A DNA stretch of 64,000 nucleotides from Trichomonas vaginalis G3 (taxonomy: Eukaryota; Parabasalia; Trichomonadida; Trichomonadidae). The DNA is taken from assembly GCF_026262505.1 (NCBI RefSeq), contig NC_067204.1, forward strand, positions 17,896,165 to 17,960,164, given 5' to 3'. Every line of letters begins with the position of its first letter. The stretch's first letter is position 1. The notes under the pieces were generated by a model that did not search any database, was not told the DNA's origin, and saw only the letters and a list, made by a program, of their open reading frames with translations. Both the position numbers and the translations under genes were made by a program. Shown here piece after piece: positions 29,889-39,078 of this stretch.

Positions 29889-30629
29889 TTAATCTTTATC
29901 AAAGTCACCAAGCTCATGATATAATCCATCTCCACCACCAAGATATTTCTCTTGAACTACAAATTGAGAATGGAAGATATTATAATTAGTATTTGATGCT
30001 TCAGTGCTTAAAGCTTTAATTGTTTCGCGACAAACAATAACTTCATTCTCTTCTTCAATATCAATTCCAGCTTTATGAGTTTTCATTAAGTTTTTCTGCG
30101 TAAAACTAAGTAAATCAGCGTCTTTTAAGTAACAGAATGGTCGAATTATTGTAATTTCTGGTGCATCAGGTGCAAGTTGCACTTTTTGTGCAGGATCCGG
30201 TCCATTTAATACACAATCAGTACACATTGTTGCAAGCATTGTTGCATTCATAAGCTCAATCGTATCTGGAACGGCAACTTTATTACAATTTTCTTCTAAG
30301 GCGTATTCAACATACATTCGGTGTAGTGACTCTCTATCAGTGACATCATCGTGATGCACGTATTTAATGTCCATGGGGTATTGTTTGATAAAATCATCCA
30401 AAATACTTTGGGTTTCTGGATCTACATTATCTGAAGAGTAAAAGTGTGCTGCACATATTTCACATTTTTGTATCATTTTAGCTTTTTTCAAGTAAATCCA
30501 AGCGGCCAATGTTAATCGTGGTGCATCTGCATCAATTGGCACTAATATTTTATCTTGACTAAGGATAAGATGGAACTCAGCAACAGCCTTTCCGAACTGT
30601 TTCCTGATCCTAGGGAATTTTTGCATCAT
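29889..30629 (-). CDS. PP-loop-fold protein resembling Ctu2/Ncs2 or TtcA, 246 aa
   Basis: The layout resembles the adenine-nucleotide alpha hydrolase fold of tRNA thiolation proteins. There is an N-terminal strand-helix (ILVPIDADAPRLTLAAWIYL) where a PP-loop would lie, but without SGGxDS. A middle block follows (NKVAVPDTIELMNATMLATM) where the GHxxDDxxET segment would be, then ITIIRPFCYLKDADLLSFTQ, similar to the RPLR..KE block of Ctu2. Loss of the PP-loop fits Ctu2, the non-catalytic partner in wobble-uridine 2-thiolation (mcm5s2U34). There is a CEIC pair near residue 57, and the protein is short. The family call is tentative. The start is the first of two adjacent ATGs. Confidence 0.4.
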   Translation of the reverse strand: MMQKFPRIRKQFGKAVAEFHLILSQDKILVPIDADAPRLTLAAWIYLKKAKMIQKCEICAAHFYSSDNVDPETQSILDDFIKQYPMDIKYVHHDDVTDRESLHRMYVEYALEENCNKVAVPDTIELMNATMLATMCTDCVLNGPDPAQKVQLAPDAPEITIIRPFCYLKDADLLSFTQKNLMKTHKAGIDIEEENEVIVCRETIKALSTEASNTNYNIFHSQFVVQEKYLGGGDGLYHELGDFDKD

Positions 30630-31005
30630 TTTTATTCAAATTAATTTTGAATGGAAATTTTCAAATTGAAAGCGATACAAATATTTTAGGTGAGTCACTG
30701 AAATACGGAAGCTTTTAATGATATATCTGTAAAATATAGCTTAACTATGCATCAAATATCGCTCAATTTCTCTTCTATTAGAGAATTTTTCTTTTCATAT
30801 CAATGCCATTAACAACATGAAGCCCACAAAGTTAAAATATCATGATTTTCGTCTAAATAACCCGATATCCCTAGAGCTTATGAGTATTGAATACATATGA
30901 AAGATATTTTTATCTAAATCCTAACTGGTAAATCTATATTAAGATTAAGATGAATGTAACTAAAGCAAACAATAAACTTGGTTAGAAAAAAACAAACAAT
31001 AATTT
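30630..31005. other. intergenic, nothing recognised
   Basis: AT-rich, no ORF or strong repeat seen. Confidence 0.5.
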
Positions 31006-32310
31006 TTATTTTTTAATATAATCTATAAAAGTAACATTGGAAGTGATCTTAGGCCAATGATGATTCTCTATAAAGCACACTCCTGCTTTGATTGCGTCTA
31101 TTGTCAGGTCAACATCAGGATATACCTTACCTATAAAATGATTATAAGTATTATGATAAACAACGCAATTAATTCCTATAGAAAGGATCATTGAAAGACT
31201 TCCTACATCAAAAAAGTCAGAACCGCAAATAACAGTCACTGTATCTTTTCTCATGAACAATGCTTTATTGCAATTACTTCCTGAATGAGTAAATAGGAAT
31301 TGAATTGTTGAGAAGAACTTTGCATAGCTTTGAAGAGTGTCTGTTTTGTCTTCGACACATTCAAAGTTAAAATTAGGAATATCTGTTTTAACTCGGTTTA
31401 CAATCTCATCAAAATTAAGAATAGATCTTTGTACTCCTCTTTGTCTATTGAGAAGGACATTCCTAGTGGGAATAATATGGCTGAGATTGTAAAATTCTGT
31501 AATTCTATCATGTAGCATTTGAATTGGTATTCCGAAATGTGCAAAATGTGGTCTGCCTTCAACGGCAACAGCAAGTTGGTTAGTATGAACCCATTCTCCA
31601 CTTGAAATGAAAATAAATCTTCGAACACCACATATTTTGAGGAAATCATAGAATCTTCGAGTACCTTCGGCTAAAATAACAATACAATCCTCTAAATATT
31701 CTTGAGGCAAAAGCATCATTGGTGATAAATAATCATTAATAAAATGACCGAAGTTTACAGCATTTCCATGACCAAAGATACAAGCTTTATCACATTCTAA
31801 GACTACAGGTCCTTCTGAATAGACTCTGACATTATTTGGAGCAGAATCTGTAGGAGGGCGAATAATATGGTTATTAATAACAAATTCACCAGTACATGTA
31901 GCATAAGCATCATTATAAATGGCAATTTTCGCTTTTATTCAATTATATGATTCAAAAAAACTCTTTTCTGTGAATTTTGGTAACAAATTTGGTGCATGTA
32001 AGTACTCATCATATGGGATTTTATCAGAGTTCTTTATAAATCCATACAATTTCCCTTTTCGTAGCTGATCAAAAGTTAGATCATATGAAATTAACTTGTA
32101 TATATACTTAGGAACTAATCCATTCTTAATTCCTGCAATACGAACTTGCTTATCTATATTTTTCTTTGATATTTCAGAAAATTGATACGAATTTTGTGGA
32201 AAAAGTCGAGTTTGAATGGTGAATTTATTGGATATTAATAGTGTTTCGTAGTGTATAAATAGTAGTAGAGAAAATAGTGTAAATATTATATAAAAACGGC
32301 TAATTTCCAT
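31006..32310 (-). pseudogene. GT61-type glycosyltransferase interrupted by one in-frame TGA
   Basis: One continuous frame of 434 sense and stop codons before the terminal TAA is broken only by TGA at 31941-31939. The N-terminal part has a short cytoplasmic tail and a signal anchor (FYIIFTLFSLLLFIHYETLL), as in Golgi type II glycosyltransferases. After the stop come the GT61/DUF563 blocks: NFGHFINDYLSPMMLLPQEY, RFIFISSGEWVH, LLNRQRGVQRSILNFDEIV and FLFTHSGSNCNKALFM. GT61 enzymes transfer sugars such as xylose or GlcNAc onto glycans in the secretory pathway. With no other lesion, this is either a very young pseudogene or one sequence error. As it stands, only a membrane-anchored stub would be made. 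Confidence 0.75.
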
Positions 32311-32629
32311 TCATTTATTAAAAATCCAAGAAACGTAAACTATTCAATTGCACTTATAGTCATTAAACTGTTCGAACTATTTGGCGAGTAAGGACATCCC
32401 ATAGAACGTATGAAAGTACTCGATTGAAAAGGAGAAAGGAAGATTAGCCATTTTGATACTTAATATCAAAAAATATGAAAGGACAATATGCATAAATACT
32501 CAGCCATTAGAACTAAAAACAGCTTAAAATATTATATTTTAGAAACTATAAAGAAATACAGAACAAAATAAAAGGATAGAAATAGATTTCTGAAAAATAT
32601 AAATGCGACGTCTAAGAATAAACAGCAAG
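32311..32629. other. intergenic, nothing recognised
   Basis: AT-rich spacer between the glycosyltransferase start and the 3' end of the methyltransferase. No feature seen. Confidence 0.5.
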
Positions 32630-33283
32630 CTATAATTCCATAGGAGTGATAGTTGAAATGAGGAGACTCTCTCCTTGGCAGTTCTTTTTCATAATTACTT
32701 TTAATTCTAAACCGTGCGCTTTGCAAAATCTCTTTAACTTCATAGGCTTATTAACAGCATCCAACAATAATATGAATATGAAGTTAGGCGAGAATTTTTC
32801 ACGATGAGACACAATAAAATTCAGGCAATCATAGATGACTACAGCACCATCTTCGCCACCTGCCCATGAAGCTTCTATAGAGTGTTTCTTGATTGCATCC
32901 TCAAGCTCTTCATTCGGAGTCTCAACATAAGGAGGATTAAAAATAAGAACATCAATCGGACCTCTAAAATGTTCACAGAATCGATCTCTAAACGCGTTGA
33001 CACTTACCCCATTCTCAGAGCATAATTGCTTTGTCTTTTTACAACATTCAACATTTATATCTGTTGTAAAATGAATAGAATGGAGTCCTTTTGACTTAAA
33101 TAACATACTAGTATAAGCAGTTACGTATCCAGAGCCACTTCCGATTTCCAAAACAATAGGACATGGAGGGAAGCGGTCAAATAGCTTAGAAATACCATCG
33201 CAGAGGAAGAAAGTGTCCGAGGATGGTTTATACACTAATTCCCATTGTTCCGGGTTTGACCAATCTACTCTTGGTTCAATCAT
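32630..33283 (-). CDS. MTQ2: Mtq2/HemK2-type glutamine N5-methyltransferase, 217 aa
   Basis: A class I SAM-dependent methyltransferase. The SAM-binding motif VLEIGSGSGYVTAY is at about residues 44-57, the acidic loop TTDIN follows, and the catalytic NPPY is in LIFNPPYVETPNEELED. SWAGGEDGAVVIYDCL, next, is typical of the eukaryotic Mtq2/N6AMT1 group. That group methylates the GGQ glutamine of release factor eRF1 with Trm112 as partner. The length matches the family, and the start is the only plausible ATG. It is divergent from the gene at 33341 with 57 bases between the starts, so the two must share a compact promoter. Confidence 0.92.
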   Translation of the reverse strand: MIEPRVDWSNPEQWELVYKPSSDTFFLCDGISKLFDRFPPCPIVLEIGSGSGYVTAYTSMLFKSKGLHSIHFTTDINVECCKKTKQLCSENGVSVNAFRDRFCEHFRGPIDVLIFNPPYVETPNEELEDAIKKHSIEASWAGGEDGAVVIYDCLNFIVSHREKFSPNFIFILLLDAVNKPMKLKRFCKAHGLELKVIMKKNCQGESLLISTITPMEL

Positions 33284-33340
33284 TGAATTAATTCCACTTT
33301 TATCGTCATTTCGATCGGAAATAAAAAAAATATTTCATCA
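33284..33340. promoter_or_regulatory. 57-base divergent promoter
   Basis: This is the only DNA between the ATG of the Mtq2 gene (minus) and that of the membrane protein gene (plus). ATTTCATCA ends at the plus-strand ATG and a TTCA abuts the minus-strand ATG, so both genes probably have very short leaders. Confidence 0.5.
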
Positions 33341-34276
33341 ATGGAAAACTTCGATGAATGGAAGAAAAATTTCTCTTTGGAGAGAAATGGTATAGACCAA
33401 TTAAGACCAGGAACACAAGATATCTTGAAAGAAGTCGCTACAAAGAAGAATAGTATTATTGCTGTTGGTATTCAAGTTGTTTTTGCAATTTTAGCACTTA
33501 ATAGCTTTGCATCACAGATGGTTGTTGCCATTAAATGGCTTTCCATCTCTCCTTTCATGTCTCTTGTAATCTTCGGAAAAGAATTATTCGGTTTGTTCAT
33601 GGTTGTTAAACCATCAATCATCATTTTAATTAACAAACCAGATATCATCGTCGGTGATGCCTTGTTTGACCCGTTCCATCCAAAATACGGATTATTTAAT
33701 TTCCTCGTTGACAAAGTACCAAAACCATTACGCTCACAGATATCAGCTCTTGTATTTGCCGTCGCAGCTCTTAGTAATTCACGTACTTTCTTCGCTTGTG
33801 CCATCAATGCACGTTATCAGATCGCTCCTTGCCTTCTTAACTCAGATATCCTTTCTCAGAAGCTCGGCAATATTATGTTCCTTACAATCGATCTCGTCAT
33901 CAAGACAAGGAACGAAAATAAGGATATTAATATGTGGCTCTTCCAAGGTTTGATGGTTAATGTTGCACTCCTTGTCTTATCCTTCTGGAATCAGAACAAA
34001 GTTCTCGTTAAACTTTACGATTGGCTCGCTGATATTTCCGAAGGAAAACTTCTTCCAATTGAAATCAAGGCCGGCTTAGTTTATCTCTACTCTGCCAATG
34101 TTGGCCAAGATGCAACACAGAAATTCATTGATTGCGCTCTTGGTGTTGCCAAACGCCCAATCATTGACGAGGATGATAAAAAGAAGAAAGAAGGAGTAAA
34201 GGCAGAACCAAAGAAAGAAGAGAAGAAGGAAGAAAAGAAGGAAGAGGCTAACGATGATAAGGAAAAGAAAGATTAA
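33341..34276 (+). CDS. unrecognised membrane-associated protein with Lys/Glu tail, 311 aa
   Basis: Residues 37-110 contain two or three hydrophobic stretches (SIIAVGIQVVFAILALNSFA, PFMSLVIFGKELFGLFMVV), with another near 205-220 (LMVNVALLVLSFW). The C-terminal 35 residues are almost only Lys, Glu and Asp (DDKKKKEGVKAEPKKEEKKE), presumably cytosolic. The topology recalls an ER or organelle membrane protein, but I recognise no family. Codon use is biased as in well-expressed genes. It is divergent from the Mtq2 gene. Confidence 0.85.
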   Translation: MENFDEWKKNFSLERNGIDQLRPGTQDILKEVATKKNSIIAVGIQVVFAILALNSFASQMVVAIKWLSISPFMSLVIFGKELFGLFMVVKPSIIILINKPDIIVGDALFDPFHPKYGLFNFLVDKVPKPLRSQISALVFAVAALSNSRTFFACAINARYQIAPCLLNSDILSQKLGNIMFLTIDLVIKTRNENKDINMWLFQGLMVNVALLVLSFWNQNKVLVKLYDWLADISEGKLLPIEIKAGLVYLYSANVGQDATQKFIDCALGVAKRPIIDEDDKKKKEGVKAEPKKEEKKEEKKEEANDDKEKKD

Positions 34277-34751
34277 TGTATTAATTAAATAATTAAACAA
34301 TTTTTCTTTAAATTTTAGGTTAAGATAAACTTTGTAACTTATTTCTTTCGAACCATGAAGATTTTGTAACGAATTTCAAATCAAATTTTAGTAATTTCGG
34401 AATCAATTACTATAATCAATGAAAATATCCATCTTGCATTCATAGATATTCACTTTCTATCTCCGATTGTTTATAAATAACGAATTTAATATGATTTCAT
34501 TTCTTAGCTGCATTCTCTGCATTTTTTTCAGAGAGTTTAAAATTAACCATAGGTAAAATTGATTTAATTGGCAATTAGACTAGAGGGGGCTTGTTTATAG
34601 GAATCATTCTGAATAATTTTTCAAGAGTTTGCATGCTTAACTTTGCTATTATCTTATATTTGGCTCCATTATGCTAAATGTGTACTTTCGATATATGATT
34701 TTAAGAAAGTCGTTTTGTGGGGAAAAAAGCATTTTTGCCAACATTTCAAGA
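34277..34751. other. intergenic upstream of the Hsp70-like gene
   Basis: AT-rich; no gene seen. The Hsp70 frame is open from 34671, but the extra 27 residues do not look like protein of the family. Confidence 0.5.
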
Positions 34752-36704
34752 ATGAATGAAGAAGTTTATGTAGGAATTGATCTTGGTACAACATTTTGCT
34801 CAGTAGCAGTGTATAGACCAAGCACACAGGAAACAGAAGTCCTTGAAATTGAAGGAAGTAAAACGATTCCTTCTCAAGTTTATTATGGTACTCCAACTTA
34901 TTTTGGTCAAAAAGCCAAAGATCAATTGCAAATAACACCAACCTTAGTCGCTTATGATTCTAAGAGAATGATTGGACGAACTTATGATGAAGTTAAAGCT
35001 CAAAATATGACTTGGCCTTTCCGCATTGAAGGTACATCCGATAATGAAGTCGATATCATACTAGAAAATAAAGGTAAAACCCAGGTAGTCAGCCCAGTTC
35101 AAGTTTCCGCCGAAATTCTAAAATATCTTAAAACACACGCAGAAAAAATTATTGGCAAATTTGATGGCGCCGTTATTACAATTCCACAAGCATTTTCTGA
35201 TGCTCAAAGGAAAGCTACAAAGAATGCCGCAATTATTGCCGGATTTGATCCGAATAAAATTCATTTTCTACCAGAACCAACATCAGCTGCCATTAAATTT
35301 GCCCATAAAGCCTCTGCTGATCATCGCCACCACATTCTTATCTATGATTTTGGTGGTGGCACATTTGATATCTCTCGTGCCACGATAAATAACAGGAAGA
35401 TTAAAATAAACTCAACAGGAGGCGATTCCAAACTCGGTGGGCAAGACATTGATGCAGCAATTGTTGACTACTTGGCCCCAGAAATTGAGAAGCAAGTAGG
35501 AATTAAAATTAAGGAGAAAGGACAAGAAAGAATGTATAATCTTGTCAAAGCTGAAGCCGAAGAAGTCAAGAAAAAGTTCTCCACAAGCATTAAAACTGTT
35601 TCTATAACCATCAAATTCGATGATAACAAAATATTCGAATATAAAATACGTGAAGCCAAATTCAAATCAATCATTGAACCAATTATTGACAGAACAATTG
35701 CATTAACTAATGAACAGGCTGAACAAACATCCGATGAACAACAAATCATTCTTGTTGGTGGATCATCAATGATACCATTAATTACTGAAAGAATAGAAGA
35801 ACTCGGACTCAGTGTTATTGCAGATATCTCACGATTGACAGCTGTTGCAGAAGGAGCCGCTTATTATCATTACATCAATAAGAATCATAAGAAGAAAGTA
35901 GTTAAAAAGCCACCTAATTCTAATAGACTTCCTATTGTTACACCACTTAATTTCTCACAGCCATTAATTACTCCAAGGGAAATTGAAGAAATTGAAGAAA
36001 GGAAACCTGTTGAAAGAGTTATTTCTCAACCTATTTTAGCAGATGATATGGAAATTATTGAAATTCTCAGTTCATCAATAGGAATTGCTGATGGCAATGA
36101 TAATATCATTAAAATCCTTAAAAAAGGTGAGAAATTACCATGTTCTGGAACACAGAAATTCAAGAATTTCTGCAATGGAGATGCAATTGGTATCAATATT
36201 TATGAAGGCGAAGATTCAAAAGCAGAAAAGTGCAAAAAAATTTGCTATGCCGATTTCGACATCCCTCCTAATTCTCCAAAAGGATCTATTACATTTGAAT
36301 TCACAATTTCTGTAGATAATAATAATTTGATTGAATGTCATTATAAAAGAACAGATGAAAGTGGTGATTCAGAATATTTCTTAATCGATAAGGATCGCAG
36401 CGCAGATCGTTATGCTGTTGAAATAGCTAAAAGAAAAATAAGAGAAAAAGAGGAAAGAGAGAGAATTATTTTTGATTTCGAAAAATTAGTTGAGACGGTT
36501 TTAAATACCACTCAAAAGCTCAAGAAGAAATTCCAGACAAATAAAAAATCTGCAGAATGGAAAGCTGCTGAGGAATTGGACATATGGATTGAAGATCACG
36601 AAACTGATCGTAATACAGATCCTGCAGAATATAAGGGGTTATTTGATGAACTTCAGGATTTGTTTGATGAGTTTATGACCAAATACAAAAATCATTTACA
36701 GTAA
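34752..36704 (+). CDS. divergent Hsp70-family protein, 650 aa
   Basis: The Hsp70 ATPase domain is complete: phosphate-1 loop YVGIDLGTTFCSVAVY at residues 5-20, KRMIGRTYDE, VITIPQAFSDAQRKAT, the phosphate-2 loop ILIYDFGGGTFDIS and the adenosine motif IILVGGSSMIP. After residue 385 it departs from canonical Hsp70. A Lys/Pro-rich linker, a short diverged substrate-binding domain and a charged helical tail (KRKIREKEERERIIFDFEKL) follow, without an EEVD or ER retention signal. It is probably a specialised cytosolic chaperone or Hsp110/HscA-like protein. I chose the ATG directly before NEEVYVGIDLGTTF, which has a TCA seven bases upstream, over an upstream ATG at 34671. Confidence 0.92.
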   Translation: MNEEVYVGIDLGTTFCSVAVYRPSTQETEVLEIEGSKTIPSQVYYGTPTYFGQKAKDQLQITPTLVAYDSKRMIGRTYDEVKAQNMTWPFRIEGTSDNEVDIILENKGKTQVVSPVQVSAEILKYLKTHAEKIIGKFDGAVITIPQAFSDAQRKATKNAAIIAGFDPNKIHFLPEPTSAAIKFAHKASADHRHHILIYDFGGGTFDISRATINNRKIKINSTGGDSKLGGQDIDAAIVDYLAPEIEKQVGIKIKEKGQERMYNLVKAEAEEVKKKFSTSIKTVSITIKFDDNKIFEYKIREAKFKSIIEPIIDRTIALTNEQAEQTSDEQQIILVGGSSMIPLITERIEELGLSVIADISRLTAVAEGAAYYHYINKNHKKKVVKKPPNSNRLPIVTPLNFSQPLITPREIEEIEERKPVERVISQPILADDMEIIEILSSSIGIADGNDNIIKILKKGEKLPCSGTQKFKNFCNGDAIGINIYEGEDSKAEKCKKICYADFDIPPNSPKGSITFEFTISVDNNNLIECHYKRTDESGDSEYFLIDKDRSADRYAVEIAKRKIREKEERERIIFDFEKLVETVLNTTQKLKKKFQTNKKSAEWKAAEELDIWIEDHETDRNTDPAEYKGLFDELQDLFDEFMTKYKNHLQ

Positions 36705-36894
36705 AAATATATTATTACTTAAGTTTGTTTTCAAATTAAATTTTTTTTATGAATAACGCAAACAATTCAATTAAAAGACAAATCAACGTTTGCCCTTCAA
36801 TCACTGATCATAAATTAGACTGTACAGCAGATATTCTTCAGTAACAATGCCAACTTAACTGTTAACTTTGATTCCTCTGATTGAACAATGTCCA

Positions 36895-36990
36895 ATGGAT
36901 ATGTTCCCAAAGCAGGAGATAGAAAAACATTTCTCAATTATGTTGCATTGAACAAAAACTTTAAGAAAAAAATTGTTGAAAGCTTGTAAT
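36895..36990 (+). pseudogene. ankyrin-like remnant
   Basis: A short readable segment (DRKTFLNYVALNKNFKKKIV then stop) resembles a decayed ankyrin repeat. About 60 bases of it recur in inverted orientation at 54632-54703, next to another ankyrin pseudogene, so it derives from a shared ankyrin-family 3' end. There is no start and no flanking frame. Confidence 0.4.
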
Positions 36991-37383
36991 GAACAAACAA
37001 GAACTCCGCAGTCAGAAATGTTTTAAAGACCCAGAGAAGATTAACAATCGACATCTCAATTCATTGATGTATTGTTGAATTTTTTCTTTTATCGATATAA
37101 TATAGAAATTGGAAAATACAATAGCATCGAATTTTCAAATTTAAAGTCTCAGTAGGCTCCAGTTTTAAGGAAACGGATATTTATTCAAATAATGTTGAAA
37201 AGATAAAATTCAATAAGCCCACTTGTTGTGTCAGTGACTCTTTTCTTCATGGAAAGAACGGCTCTTCCTAGTTCCATAAACTCAAAAAGAAAGTCAATTC
37301 TCAAGATTAAGACTTGATGAGAAAGTGGTATAAAGAGGAACTTTCCTACCCTGGATTATCGTAAAAAGCAACAATAGTTAAAT

Positions 37384-37625
37384 CACTTTTATTTATTTCT
37401 TTTGCAAAAGCAAGAGAAGAATTTTCAAGTGGAAGTATACTTTTTTGCATCGTGTAAAATAAGAAATTCAGACTTTCTTTACGATTCTCAGCAATTGCTT
37501 AGCTAAGAGCAGTTTTTCCATATTTATCTTTTTCGTTGATATATTTGCTTCTATGAGAAATAAGAAGTTCGATATTTCTTTTTGATTATTCTCTGTTGCA
37601 TCTTTTTATCTTTTTCATTATAGCT
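37384..37625 (-). pseudogene. ankyrin (DUF3447-type) remnant
   Basis: Minus-strand fragments EKDKYGKTAL and AENRKESLNFL match the repeats of the ankyrin genes at 6956 and 39079. A stop interrupts the readable frame and frames shift on both sides. It is a dead copy between the Hsp70 and SPRY-like regions. Confidence 0.6.
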
Positions 37626-37692
37626 TATTAGAAATTTAATCTTTATATATTGATTTATTAGAAAATTCTTTATTATCTGTAGATAAAATTGT

Positions 37693-38364
37693 TTACATTG
37701 TTATGATAACGTATAGAAATGCATGAGAAACTGGTAAATTCATGCAAGATTTGAGAGTTTTACAATAATCGATAAAATTCGAAATATATGGTTGAAAACC
37801 ATATGGTACTGGTAGTTCAAATGGACTTAAGCCAAAATTCAATGTGATATTATCTTGATAAGTGTAAGTTCTTGGTGTAGCTTCACTTACATATGCATTC
37901 CATTTATAAGATGTGTTTTTAAGAACATTGAACTGATATCTTCGGATCTCTTTTGCAGATTGAACAAAAAACAAATTTGAATCTGTATCAATTCCAATTC
38001 CATATGTTTGATTCTCTTTAAAAGATGTGGCATTCATAGAGCCATATCTAGAGATTTCAGATGAGCTGATGTAGGGCGGATAAAAAATTACCCCATCTCC
38101 TGAGTTATTATAATAGTATTTGTAAGTGAAGTATGAGATACCTTCGAAATTGCCAGGAGTGGCGAAGCCTGCTGTGAACATGAAATTGCCACCATTATGA
38201 TGGACTTCGAAATACCACCTACCATGATTAACTTGTTTTTTAGAATAAACTACATTTCCACTATTAAATGTGCATGAAAGCCCATCGCAAATGGCACCAT
38301 GTATATCTAGCAGTTGAGATTTTTTGAAATAGCCTTTTCCATAAAAAGTGACATTATTTTGCAA
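37693..38364 (-). pseudogene. SPRY (B30.2-like) domain fragment, 223 codons, no ATG
   Basis: The frame is open with a SPRY-type core: GRWYFEVHHNGGNFMFTAGF, DGVIFYPPYI and NQTYGIGIDTDSNLFFVQ, ending in a C-terminal hydrophobic stretch (SHAFLYVIITM). SPRY domains are protein-interaction modules, and trichomonads have many. The frame starts at TTG. Upstream it stays open for some 16 more codons to a TGA without any ATG, so the 5' end of the gene is missing. This is probably a truncated copy, or the tail of a gene whose front was lost. Confidence 0.55.
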
Positions 38365-39078
38365 TTTTCCTTTTATAATAATGATAAAATCTTTATAATT
38401 ATTAAATATAATTCAAAAAGTTTTAAGGGGGTAGGTTTGAATAGTTGTAAATTTTTTTTTTAAAAAAATCACTTTTTCTCCATATTGCGGCAATATTTTT
38501 GGACATGCATAAGTGCTATGAGCACAGTCATAGTCAGAGTATGTACCAACAAAGTTCCGACGTTCACACTATTCGACGCATGTTTGTCAGTTACTAACAA
38601 AAAAATTACTTAAAATTGAATCGAGTTATTAAATACAAAACTAGATTTTGCGAAAATGATATAAGCGATCATTTCATCTATTTCCCCATAAAGATAGGCG
38701 AACATAATTTTAATAGACAACCTTAACTTAAGTTCAAATTTCTTTTGATATTTTCTCAAATTACTTATTCAATTTAATTTCCTTAGGATGATATATATTG
38801 CTTTCATACAAAAAGTCATCAGCATACAACTTTTCTGTTTTTTCTTAATCTTACAAATTGGGTTGCAATTGTGAACGTAGTACTTTTTAATAGATATGCA
38901 TTAAAAGTGTTTTATTTGAATCATATTTAATAATGATAAGAATTTATTATCAATTATAAGGTTTAATTATTTGTCAAATGCTTCTTTGCAGTAATTTTGT
39001 CATGAATAGACAATGTACAATTGTAAAAAAATCGCTTTCACGAATAGATTCAGTGATAAAAACTTAATTGATTATTTT
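38365..39078. other. intergenic, nothing recognised
   Basis: AT-rich spacer between the SPRY fragment and the ankyrin gene. No gene, RNA or strong repeat seen. Confidence 0.5.

Noticed and set aside
31006-31719. 237-aa gene starting at 31719
   Set aside because: The frame and GT61 homology continue upstream through 31938. The Met is internal and the break is only the TGA at 31939-31941.
31939-31941. Selenocysteine or programmed readthrough at TGA
   Set aside because: No hairpin or supporting signal was recognised after the stop, and GT61 enzymes do not use selenocysteine. Mutation or sequence error is simpler.
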